This document shows positions 20,772-31,100 of a stretch of DNA of 64,000 bases, piece by piece. Origin of the DNA: Chromobotia macracanthus (taxonomy: Eukaryota > Chordata > Actinopteri > Cypriniformes > Botiidae). The stretch spans positions 124,001 through 188,000 of the forward strand of contig JAZGTH010000144.1 of assembly GCA_036877525.1 (NCBI GenBank). Direction: 5' to 3'. Position 1 is the first letter of the stretch; each line of letters starts with the position of its first letter. The position numbers and the translations under genes are program-made. Below the pieces are notes generated by a model that was given only the letters and a program-made list of their open reading frames with translations, was not told the origin of the DNA and did not search any database.

Positions 20772-22239
20772 TTGGATGAATTGAGGTCATTACAGATTGA
20801 AGACACAGATTGAAGTTTTAATTCCCAGATAAAATCTGACAGGCCGGTCACCTCTGAGCCTGCAGATAGAAAGCAGTGCTGTTACCAAGGTTACAGGTAT
20901 GGTCCTTTAGAATGAAAAACAGTGTGTTTTCTCATGTCAGTTTGGTGTTTTGTATCTGTGAATGCACTCAGACTGTCATTAATAGCTGCCAATGCAGGGA
21001 CAGGCATGATGGGAAAGCAATCAGGCGATGACAATCATGACAGCCCTCTCCCTGACTGGAGCTTGTGAATTAAGCATTTGTTGACTCATGTTAAGTGTGA
21101 TGTGTGACAGATTTTTTTGCGAATGTAATGAATGAACGAAGATTTTATGGTCACATTAAATGGTCCATATTTAAATATATTTAAACCACTTTACTCAATG
21201 ATTGATTTTAGGATGTGCAGAGATTTTAACAATGTTAACAACATTTCTGGGGAAAAATTTTTTTTTTAAGTATTTTTAAGTTGGTTTCTTTATAAGTGTA
21301 AACATTGCATCTCTGTCTCTATCATAACGTGTGGTTTGTTTGCTTGTCCCAACCAGACTCAGAAACAGGTTTCATTAACATAATTACAGTCATATATTTG
21401 TGGTGCAAAAATGATACATTTTGGCATCATGTACAGCTTGAGCATTAATAATGTTAGAATAATTAATGTCAACATATAACAAATGTCATAATTACAGTGT
21501 ATCACATAATCTTTTTACATATGAGCAAAACCTATGAATTTGAGATAATAATTTAAGCTATTTCCCTCTCATGTCATACCTTAAACACAAGGTCAAATCT
21601 TTGATAGCATTTGTACAGTTACAAATGCTAAGTGCAATCTTAGTTCCCTGAGAAATGAGAACAATCTCTTGAACTCTACGTTTCCTGAACACACACAGAT
21701 CTTTCTGTCATGGCAGAGTCGTGATCAATGTGTCTGTTATTACTCTGAGTTATGTAAAGTCAGTTGCAAAAATTAGAAAGCATGATACAGGGCCGACAAA
21801 AATGGAGACCATGAAGGACCAAAACATGCTGTCAATTATGCAGAAGCACAGAAATAAAGAGACACATATATTATCTTTCACTTTGAGCTTTTCATAAAAT
21901 GTCAACTTTTATGTTGGTCAAGTTTAAAGAACAAGTAGATTATGGTTTATAATCAGCTTCCATTGAGAATAGAGGATTTATCACATAGCTTCAAAAAGTC
22001 AATTGATTTTGGAATAAAGTGGCTGACCCTATTCATATACAATGTAGTTTTCCCCTTCTCTTGCTCCTGGATTTACTCCATGGGAAAAGAAATCTATTGC
22101 TATTTTGGGTTTCCACGTCATCCTTTTCAACTTGGCCCCCAACTGCACCCGCCCAGCGGCTGTTCTGCTGAAGCGCTTCAGAGCTCTTCGGGCTCTTGCA
22201 TAATAACTGACCATGTTAATTTAGTTCGGACATGGTGCG
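20772..22239. other. spacer upstream of the kcna6-like gene
   Basis: AT-rich, no gene seen. It changes into CpG-rich DNA from about 22250. Confidence 0.4.
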
Positions 22240-22521
22240 CAATTACTTCATAAGGTGAGGTTAACACTATAAGATCGGCGAGGTGTTGCGCTGCAATAAC
22301 TTCCTAAAACTTTGTCCATAACATTTCGCAACGCATTTGAAGGCGATCTCACGTTGCCACACACAAATGAACTGGAAGACGGTGCGTGTTTCTAAACATC
22401 GGCTGCGTCAGGCGCGCGTCCTCAGATGAATCCTCACTGTGTGTATTCAGACAGTGAGGGAGGGAGCGATGTCTGCTTAAAATGCTGAATGTGACCGCCA
22501 GCCGTTCAGACCTCACAGGGA

Positions 22522-22785
22522 ATGAGGATAAACCTCCGTGAGGAAAACGCGCGCCTGCAGCGAAGTGACGCGACACGCGCCGCTCCACGAGCGCTCGGAC
22601 CCTCAGCACGCACCGCGCGAAACGCACTCGCCCTTCAGAGGGGACAACATGACCGTGGTGCCCGGGGAGAACCTCGACGAGACCGCAGCGCTGGCAGCCC
22701 TGTCCCAAGATGTTTACCAGCCCGAACGCGCGGATCAGGAGTGCTGCGAGCGGGTGGTCATCAACATCTCCGGGCTGCGCTTTGA
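22522..22785 (+). promoter_or_regulatory. overlapping upstream ORF of the kcna6-like gene
   Basis: An ATG at 22522 with a G at -3 opens an 87-codon frame that overlaps the channel start by 137 bases in another frame. If the transcript begins upstream and no intron removes the site, ribosomes starting here would bypass the channel start. The peptide itself (arginine-rich) looks like a by-product of CpG-rich sequence. Confidence 0.3.
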
Positions 22786-24082
22786 AACCCAGCTGAAAAC
22801 CCTGGCGCAATTCCCGGCCACCCTACTGGGGGACCCCGCAAAGCGAATGCGCTTCTTTGACCCGCTACGGAACGAGTATTTCTTTGACAGAAACCGACCC
22901 AGCTTTGACGCCATCCTTTACTACTATCAGTCTGGAGGGAGGTTACGCAGACCCGTCAACGTGCCCGTGGACATCTTTATGGAGGAGATCAAATTCTACG
23001 AGCTGGGAGAGGAGGTCATCGAAAATTTTAAGGAGGACGAGGGCTTTATCAAGGAGGAAGAGCGACCTTTGCCCGAAAACGAGTTTCAGCGGCAGGTCTG
23101 GCTTTTGTTCGAGTACCCGGAGAGCTCCGGACCCGCGCGGGGTATCGCCATCGTGTCCGTGCTCGTCATTTTGATATCGATCGTCATATTTTGCTTGGAG
23201 ACTTTACCGGAGTTCAGGGAAGATGGGAAAGTGTACGAGGAGCATCTCTCGCTGAACAGAACTGTTGGTTCAAAGAAACCGAACCCCTTCACGGACCCGT
23301 TTTTCATCGTGGAGACGCTCTGTATCATCTGGTTCTCGTTTGAACTGTTGGTGAGGTTTCTCGCGTGCCCGAGCAAGCCCGCCTTCTTCAAGAACATCAT
23401 GAACACGATCGACATCGTGGCGATTATTCCCTACTTCATCACCCTGGGTCTGGAGCTGGCCGAGCACCAGGGCAACGGGCAGCAGGCCATGTCTCTGGCC
23501 ATCCTGAGGGTCATTCGGCTGGTGCGGGTGTTCCGCATCTTCAAGCTCTCCAGACACTCCAAGGGTCTCCAGATCTTGGGAAAGACCCTGCAGGCGAGCA
23601 TGCGGGAGCTGGGTCTGCTCATTTTCTTCCTCTTCATTGGTGTTATACTCTTCTCGAGCGCCGTGTATTTCGCAGAGACGGACGACCCTGACTCGGGCTT
23701 CAGCAGCATCCCGGACGCCTTCTGGTGGGCGGTGGTCTCCATGACAACCGTGGGCTACGGAGACATGTGCCCAGTCACCATCGGCGGCAAAATCGTGGGC
23801 TCTCTGTGCGCCATCGCCGGCGTGCTCACCATCGCGCTCCCGGTGCCCGTCATCGTGTCCAACTTCAACTACTTCTACCACAGAGAGACGGAGCACGAGG
23901 AGCAGCGGCAGTACACGCACGTGACGTGCGGCCAGCAGGCGGCGGTCGGCGAGTTTGAGCGGAGCGACAGCAGACCGTCCGTCTCCAAATCGGACCGTCT
24001 GGACTCGGAGGACGAAGACTGGGTCAAGTACACGAACTGCAGCCCCCAGAAACCATACACGGGAAAGCTGACGGACGTGTGA
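22649..24082 (+). CDS. kcna6: Kv1.6-like voltage-gated potassium channel alpha subunit
   Basis: Intronless 477-residue Shaker channel, a subunit of tetrameric delayed-rectifier K+ channels in the plasma membrane. T1 tetramerisation domain at residues 36-130; S1 163-184; N-glycosylation sequon NRT at 203; S2 216-238; S3 251-267; S4 281-300 with regularly spaced Arg/Lys (LRVIRLVRVFRIFKLSR); S5 318-342; filter TVGYGD 367-372; S6 381-404 with PVP at 398-400; C-terminal TDV for PDZ proteins. Kv1.6 is preferred over Kv1.3 and Kv1.5 because of RFFDPLRNEYFF, ACPSKPAFF, GKTLQASM and especially QYTHVTCGQ after S6, and because a kcna1 gene follows on the same strand. Start: ATG 22649 has A at -3; the longer frame upstream has only GTG. 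Residue 374 just outside the filter is Cys, where most paralogues have Tyr, Val, His, Lys or Arg. Possible confusion with kcna3 or kcna5 remains small. Confidence 0.9.
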   Translation: MTVVPGENLDETAALAALSQDVYQPERADQECCERVVINISGLRFETQLKTLAQFPATLLGDPAKRMRFFDPLRNEYFFDRNRPSFDAILYYYQSGGRLRRPVNVPVDIFMEEIKFYELGEEVIENFKEDEGFIKEEERPLPENEFQRQVWLLFEYPESSGPARGIAIVSVLVILISIVIFCLETLPEFREDGKVYEEHLSLNRTVGSKKPNPFTDPFFIVETLCIIWFSFELLVRFLACPSKPAFFKNIMNTIDIVAIIPYFITLGLELAEHQGNGQQAMSLAILRVIRLVRVFRIFKLSRHSKGLQILGKTLQASMRELGLLIFFLFIGVILFSSAVYFAETDDPDSGFSSIPDAFWWAVVSMTTVGYGDMCPVTIGGKIVGSLCAIAGVLTIALPVPVIVSNFNYFYHRETEHEEQRQYTHVTCGQQAAVGEFERSDSRPSVSKSDRLDSEDEDWVKYTNCSPQKPYTGKLTDV

Positions 24083-25099
24083 ACGCACGCGTGTTCGCCC
24101 AAACAAACGCGAGTCCATCCGCGTCGTTGTTTGACGCTCCGCTTGAAAACTGTCGCAGTGACCCGGAGATGATTGATCCCTGAAGCGTCTTGATCCCTGA
24201 AGCGACCACAGAAGCGTACATTAGATCAAAATAGTCCAAAAGGCGTGTAGAAAGCATATTATTATTGTTGTTATTATTAATATTAACTTATTAATAACAG
24301 AGACCAAAAGATACTTTTTTCTGGTGAACAGTTAAATTGCAAGACAATTCGGGGAGAAAAAACGACGTGTTTTAGTAATGCCAATTCATTTTAGTAGTTA
24401 ATAATATACTGTTAACAATACGACCAGCGACCAGCTGTAGAGCAATCGGCTTCATGATTACTCATGTCATATCGCTTTATCAGTCGTAATATCAGTGGAA
24501 AGATACAGCCGCACTGAAACAGACCTGTAAAGGGCAAAGCATCTTAAAATGCACTTGATAAATGTACAGTCGCACTGCAGGGGTAGACTTCTATCATAAC
24601 CAGCATTTACTATAAGCTTCATAAAATCAACAGATGTGTAGCGGTAATGAATGAAAACTGCGCCCAAAGCTGGTCGTTTTAATTCTAATAGCACCATCTA
24701 GTGAGCATAACGGGGGCTGCAGTCTTCAAGAGGAAAATGTGTTTCCATGGCAACCTTCCAGCCATCAGGCAGTACATTGTTCCCTTAATTTGTTCACATC
24801 AAAGCTGTGTGCTGGTGCTTTATTACTGCTGTGCATATTCAAAACAGGCCAGAAAGGCTCGTGCAATTCATCATAGGTGACTGAATACAATGTTATAATA
24901 TGCATACAAGATTGATACTGATGGTGGAGGCAAAAAGATACAACATTGCCTCCACCATCAGAATGCAGCTGATGAAAGTGAAGAAACATTTTTATACCAA
25001 CTTTATCAGTCCATGAAGGGATTCATCATGACATCTCTGTGAGAAGGGGGAAAGCTCAGATGCCTATTGGCTGAATTAGGAGAACGAACGAACGTATTC
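24083..25099. other. 3' flank of kcna6, non-coding
   Basis: Presumed 3' untranslated region and spacer. No clear gene. A perfect 16-bp hairpin is at 24918-24961. Confidence 0.4.
24918..24961. repeat. perfect 16-bp hairpin
   Basis: CTGATGGTGGAGGCAA at 24918-24933 and its exact reverse complement at 24946-24961 enclose a 12-base loop. The stem is GC-richer than its surroundings. It lies about 0.85 kb after the kcna6 stop, possibly in the 3' untranslated region. Confidence 0.8.
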
Positions 25100-25221
25100 C
25101 TGCAGTGTCAGTAATGGAGATGGAGATTACGGCTAAGATTTCCGACCACCCCTCATCATCAAGTTCCTGTAAACTTTCTGCTCCTTTAAGAGGATTTTCA
25201 TCTTAACGAAGAAGGATTCAG
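25100..25221 (+). other. candidate non-coding first exon with donor site
   Basis: The stretch ends in GATTCAG|GTAAGA at 25221/25222, a close match to the consensus 5' splice site, and ATTGGCT (a reversed CCAAT box) lies about 50 bases upstream of 25114. A 30-codon frame (25114-25206) begins with two close ATGs. It could be the first exon of a transcript joined to the acceptor at 27938 or to the kcna1 exon. This is inference from splice signals only. Confidence 0.2.
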
Positions 25222-27860
25222 GTAAGATGAGGTATGTTACACTGCACGTTCCACAAGGCAAAACATGGCTTGTGTGTGTGTGTTTATAAAACCACAAGAA
25301 AGAAGGCAGACCAATATTTGTAGATTGGTATTCCTAAACACCAGGGGACAGCATGTAAGGCAGCATTAAATGAAGGTGAACAGATGGAATTTAGTTCTAA
25401 ATGATATATAAGATACTGTAAAATCATTTGATGATTACTTTGAATCCAATCTACAGCAAAAAGCTGCAGAATAAACTGTAATATCACAGTAAGTCATAGT
25501 GGTAAAAAATATTAGCTCAAATTTGTATCTGTTTGTTCCTGAACATGTAAATTCTGTCTTAATATTTATTCATTTGATTAATAAAGATTATGTATGCTTA
25601 AATTGCTTAGCAGTCTAAAGCAAACAAACATAATTGTAAGTATGTTTTTAAAATCTCTTTGCTGAAGAGTACAGTAATATACAGAGGGTGGTCCACTGCA
25701 GCTGTTGGTGTGAGGGTACTTCCTGACCCTCTTCAGCTTCTGTTGTTACACCGCGTAAATGCATGTTGAATGTTTTATGAGTGACACACACCCAGACTCT
25801 CGCCTGTCAAATTCACTTTTCCAAAGGTCATGTTATTTCAGGCTGCAGTTGTTTTTATAAAGTTGATCTCTGACAGACATGTGACTTCAGTGCATCTCCT
25901 CATGAGCCAGGAATACCGGCCCCTTAACACAGAGCCTGCACACGCATTGACAGGCCAGGGTTCGACTGCTGGGAAACACAGGGACCCGAGCACAGCACAC
26001 GGCAGCAGTGTTATGGTTGTCATGTGTGGAACTCGTGCTGCTGGCTTGTGTTTCAGCACACAGATGTCGAGTAGTTCACAGCTGAAGCAGCACAGCTTTA
26101 CGTCTGCAGCACACTGTTTTTTTCCTTCTGGTTAGAGTATTAGTAACCAGAAGTTAGTTTGGTAGAGTTGTAAAATCATATACTGAGTAACAAACTTAAG
26201 TATTAAGCTATTAGTTCTGCCAGAAACACTTGATGTCATTTTTTTTGTTTGTTGCTTTTTTTTTGTTGTTTCAGTTTACTATGTTTTTTTTTTTTTTCAA
26301 AAAATAATTACAACTTTCCTATAAATTCCTATCAAATTTAAAGGTTGAAAATCTCACCCCAAAAAGACAGATTCATAGAATGTTGAGTATTCAAAATGAA
26401 TGTGAATATTGTAATATTTGCATACCAAATTGTGATTGGTCTTCTTGAGTTGTGCATTTGCTTATAGAATTGTGATTGGTTTTGTCTTCCTTGCATATAT
26501 TTATGTACAGAAAACAGCCTGAGATGGTTCAATTGATACAAGACCAAAGCCGAAACTGTAAACGTACCTATAACTTTAACAGAGTACATTTACATGGACA
26601 GCAGTAGTTTAATTACTGACCTTATTCTGAATAACACAATATTCTGATCAAGGTGTTTACATGAGTTGCCTCACGTCCCCATGCCTCAGCGCCCAATGTT
26701 TCCTCCAGAATTGAATGCATCATACAGTTCATCTTCATTATTGTACCATATACAGTTTTGGTTGTTTATTTTGTTTATTGTTAATTTTATAAAAGTGCAG
26801 TTAATTATTTAGTGACGGCGGATACAAATTCTTGTTTACCATTAAACGGTTGACCTCGAAAACTCCCACACAATGTTAACAGTGTGATTAATCTGTGTAC
26901 ATTATGTTCAATACAAATACTCCACGTCTCACTTCAATTTGTGCTTCGAGTATGACTCAAGAGTGAAGGTAATCAAAAATCACTGTTTACATGGTAGTTT
27001 CTTAATCAGGTTATTGTCTTAATATCAGAATATGGTTGACCATGTAAACATACTCACTGTTGCACTGGTTCAAAACTGGACTGTGGGAAGGAAATCGACA
27101 CAATGAATTCAGAATTGTAGGGAACCACAATAAACTCAGAATTATAGGGAAACACAAACAAGACTTAATGAAGAATGACGTATATTAAGGTGTATAATAG
27201 GCTGAGCTTACAGGTTAATGAAGCACAGCTGAATGCAGTTAGGGATGATGAGGCCAGACAGAGTTATGGGAAATGTTTCTCATGATAGAACAGCAATGGT
27301 CAGGTGAATGCCTAGTGGATGTCAAGGGTACTAAATTCTAAATAAATAAAAGGTAAATAAATTTAGAACATCCATATAAAGGTACTCTTTAGGGCCCAGT
27401 CACACACAATGCATTCCTGTATTCTATCTGTGATATTATTTTGTTGTTCTGTGTAAACATGTCAGATGGACATCTTTCTGTTTTTCAGACTTTGTGTCAA
27501 GCTGAAAACTTTGCATGCAGGGGAGCACAACTTGAACTTGATGTTACAGAAAAAACAAAAAATCAAAAACACAGCTTACTCAGTTAACAGACTGGTGCTC
27601 TCTTGTGTGTCTGTTGTGTTCCGGTGGAGCTTGGATAATGATATTTTGAAGAATGTCTGAGCTGTTTTTTACCAGACATTAAAAGTCAAGGGGATCCAAA
27701 ACTATCAAGTTTTGAAAAACATAAAAAACAAAAATAATATATAAACATACTTGAATATGCTATGATTAGTTAAAAATTACATATGAAAAATATATTAAAA
27801 TAGTTTCTTTTGTATACTCTGGGCTAATTAGCCCATACTGTATTGTAGTACTGTACTGTT
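25222..27860. repeat. spacer with a MITE-like repeat
   Basis: AT-rich, no convincing gene. At about 26589-27052 the ends TTTACATGGAC and GACCATGTAAACA form an inverted pair, with related inner sequence (CTGATCAAG, CTTAATCAGG), suggesting a decayed MITE. A 101-codon frame at 25830-26135 has no recognised motif. Confidence 0.35.
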
Positions 27861-27893
27861 CTGATTACTTCAATATGAAATTGAAGTAATCAG
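27861..27893. repeat. perfect 14-bp hairpin
   Basis: CTGATTACTTCAAT at 27861-27874 pairs exactly with 27880-27893 across a 5-base loop (ATGAA). It lies 45 bases before the acceptor of the candidate exon at 27939. Confidence 0.75.
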
Positions 27894-27938
27894 ATTTATG
27901 TAGCGTGTGTTGTAGTTTTGTTTTCTGTTTATTCACAG

Positions 27939-28167
27939 GTACGGTTGTGATTATGGACGTGCCTTCAGATTCCCCTATTATCCATGTGAGGAACATCTGA
28001 CATTTCAGCCGGGACAAAACAAATTACATGTTCACTTCTATAAAAGACAACATTTTAAGGAGCATGCTTCTGGTTTTCTGTCTGAGGAGATGTCCTTAAA
28101 TGAGTTTCACAGAGGGATAATTTTGGAAGGCGGGTCCTGGACAGTGTGGTATTATAGGAAATCTTAA
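27939..28167 (+). CDS. candidate 3'-terminal exon, product unknown
   Basis: A strong splice acceptor (TTTTCTGTTTATTCACAG, ending at 27938) is followed by 75 open codons from 27940 to the TAA at 28165-28167. The sequence is rich in aromatic residues and ends LEGGSWTVWYYRKS. No ATG precedes it in frame, so it would need an upstream exon; the donor at 25221 is one possible partner. The spacing of Phe, Tyr, Gly and Trp in the second half loosely recalls a beta-gamma crystallin motif, but this is only an impression. The base composition is less AT-rich than the flanks. It could be a relic of a lost gene or repeat. Confidence 0.35.
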
Positions 28168-31100
28168 GACTTTGAATGTGTGGAGGTGGAAAACGATTTA
28201 TTTGAAATCACAGATGACATGCACAAACAATGTGTGAAATACCATTGGGAATGTTGGGAAATACTTTTCAATGTTCATGTTGCCCAAAAGAACTTGCTGC
28301 TGGGACGAGTGTTTGTGTCTGTGTGTGTGTGTGTGTGTGTGAATGTATGTATGGCTATATGTCTTTAGACCAGCAAAGTGTGTTTAAATTTTACATATCA
28401 CATGCTATACCAAAACATTATGAAATGCGTGGAATCTTGAGCATGGTATAAATTTTGATTAGCAATTTTATAATTTATTTGATTTGCCTTGTCAACTCAG
28501 AAATACATGAAATCAGATATAAAATGGGAACAATGACAAAATCCGAATATCAATGTTGACAAATTACTTGCCTGTTAAGGTAAACATTGTTAAATATCTT
28601 TATTTTTAATGTATCATAGGTTTTATATAAGATCTGACTTGGTTTCAATTGCCGGAAGGTTATTTTTCTAGTTTTTTAAAGTTTTGCTAAATGATCCATT
28701 TTTCTATTGCACTTGGTTTATTTTGACTAGTGAAAAGAATTGATATGTATAATTGTTTAATAATTATGTCACATTTTCCTCTCAAATTGTTTATGCAGTA
28801 CAACTGTTCAAACACAAGCTTTGTGTCTTCATTCATTTGTTGTTGTTTACTGATATAGTTTTCGAATGCTTTACCACCCCTCATTATAAGCATCTACCTC
28901 ACTTGTGCGGATTGTCTGTTTCACTGTCTGTTTACCTCGCTGTGTTGAGTTCCATCAAGTGGATCACAAGCCTTATTTCTGGCAACAGCTTGCGTGTACG
29001 TAACGTTTTCCTCATAACTGTCAGGAGAGCTGATTGTGTTGTGCAATGATACACTGTAAAACAAAAAGAAATACAAAATACTGTTGTAATCATTTCATTA
29101 GAAGTGAAATGCCCTGTAGAGTTTGTTCCAAAATCAAGGTGCTTGAATGTGTGTTTTCTCTTATGAAAAAGTTTATGGTAAAAGTGAGGCTGTGAAACTG
29201 CAACCATAAATATATTTTGTGATTTTCACTTTGGTGAAACGTATTTAGGTAAAATATGGAAAGTTGCAATGAATGTGACAAACTTTAAGTTTAATTGGTG
29301 ATTCTTATGGTAGTGAAAAGCTTTAGATGAAATGTTGCCACCTGTTCATGAGCACATATGTACTGCATTGACTCAAGACCTGAACACGTAACTATCACAT
29401 GACATACAGATGTTATTTTCCACATAATAATTAATGTCAGTGTTCTGTCGTCATTATAATACATTCATTATAACACAAGAGTGGTAATGATATTTATTTA
29501 CTCTGGATGTTTACAGGACAGATAAGTAACAGGTGGCAGTGTGAGATTTGATTCATTGTAATCAGTTCATTTAGACACTTTGATTTAACTTAGTTATTAA
29601 AACACAGTTGCTGATTAATTCATTTGCATCATGAATGAAAAGCATTTTTCTCCCTCCAAGGATTACTTTATAAATACAGTTTGATGTATAGATTAAGTCA
29701 ACAAATCTGCCTACACTGGCGCATGTGATGCTGTTTTCTCTATATGTCGTTACTGTGGTGAGTTCTGTATTCGTTATTCATTTTATTTACACTGCTGTTA
29801 AGATTTGTAGATAAGTTGAAATGGCACAATTCCACATACTGATAGTGTTACAGCAAAATAACTCACAAAAACTTTACACATCAACCAGATTGACTCAACA
29901 GAATGTTGAGTGTCGAGTCTGTCAGCTGTTTCTCCTCAGTGTACTGAAGAGGTCTGCTAAAACTGCAGAACAGACAAACTGTCTTCAGTAACAGTTGCTC
30001 ACGTGACTGAAGGCTCGGGGAGAGCAGGGAAATTGTAACAGTAAATATATTTAATGTCACGTTTTTTCAGGTTATGCGCAATATATTACTCTCTCTGTCT
30101 GAGAAAAAAGCTTAAACTGATATCTATTTTTGTCTTGGTCATTTAATGTTTACAGATTGCCCTCATCTGAGTTCTTGAATCTAATTCGATATTCCGTTAT
30201 GATTTAGATTTTCTCTTTAAAAGTCTGTTGATGGTTCAGTTCATTTATTTATTTTTAATAAATGATGACAAGTGGATTTGTGAGCTTTATAGGAGAATGT
30301 AAAAATGTTACAGCTGTTACAGTCTGTCCTGTGTTGTGGTTTGGGATGGTCCTGGTTTAGATGTTTTGCAGTACTGTAGTTTTACCTCTCTAATCACATA
30401 CTTACACGGATCGAAGGGTTTCGTATCCATTCAGATATGACCCTCATATTATGCCTGCACTTCACATCCTTGTTGCTCTTCTGCTGTATGTTTGGCTGTG
30501 TGCTGCATGTGTACTCACATGTAATTACACTGTTGCCTGTTTAGAGTGAACACAAAGTGAACACAGAATCTCTGTGTGTTTTTGACATGTTCCTTTAGCT
30601 TGTGAATCCAGTGGTATGCATCCAAAGCAGGGAAAACGATCCTCATGCACCTGATGAGCTGATCTGTGACAAATGATTTCAGTATGCAGGCCAATCCTTA
30701 CATGTTATTGTCTGTCTGTGATTAACTGTTGTTAGTAAAGCAATAATGTGATAAATCATATGCATACAATGACAGCATATTGTTGCTTTGCACACAATAT
30801 CACATACGGTTGTTAATGTAAATATATTTTTTGATAGTGCCTTACAGTATAACCCATGTCATAACAAAGATTAATTATTAATATTGAAAGTGCAGTGCAT
30901 TCTAGATTGTGTATTTTGATTTTGAATTTGATTCAGTGTGTGTTATGTCTTCCTCTGACTTCAGTACAAAGTTTGTACTATCCTCACTGTTTCAGCTTCT
31001 TAGTAGTGTCACTTCACAGACGTCTGCTTCTCATCATGAATGCCACAGTAACTCATCATAAACACTGAATAAAAGCCCATAAATCAAATATATGCTCCCA

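Larger units (their letters stand above)
22240..24140 (+). promoter_or_regulatory. CpG-rich island over the kcna6-like gene
   Basis: CpG dinucleotides are dense from about 22250, through the presumed 5' untranslated region and the whole coding sequence, and fall off sharply after 24140. The flanks are AT-rich. Such an island usually marks an unmethylated promoter. I see no convincing TATA box. Confidence 0.5.

Noticed and set aside
22538..22648. A longer N-terminus for the kcna6-like channel (514 residues)
   Set aside because: It would need a GTG start; the first in-frame ATG with a good context is 22649, giving a normal Kv1 start.
22649..24082. Assignment as kcna3 or kcna5
   Set aside because: MTVVPG resembles Kv1.3 and GKTLQ is shared with Kv1.5, but QYTHVTCGQ, RFFDPLRNEYFF and ACPSKPAFF together with the adjacent kcna1 fit Kv1.6 better.
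23270..24118. A 282-codon minus-strand frame opposite kcna6
   Set aside because: Antisense shadow in CpG-rich coding sequence, with no recognisable domain.
25830..26135. A 101-codon plus-strand frame as a gene
   Set aside because: No motif, splice context or composition shift supports it.
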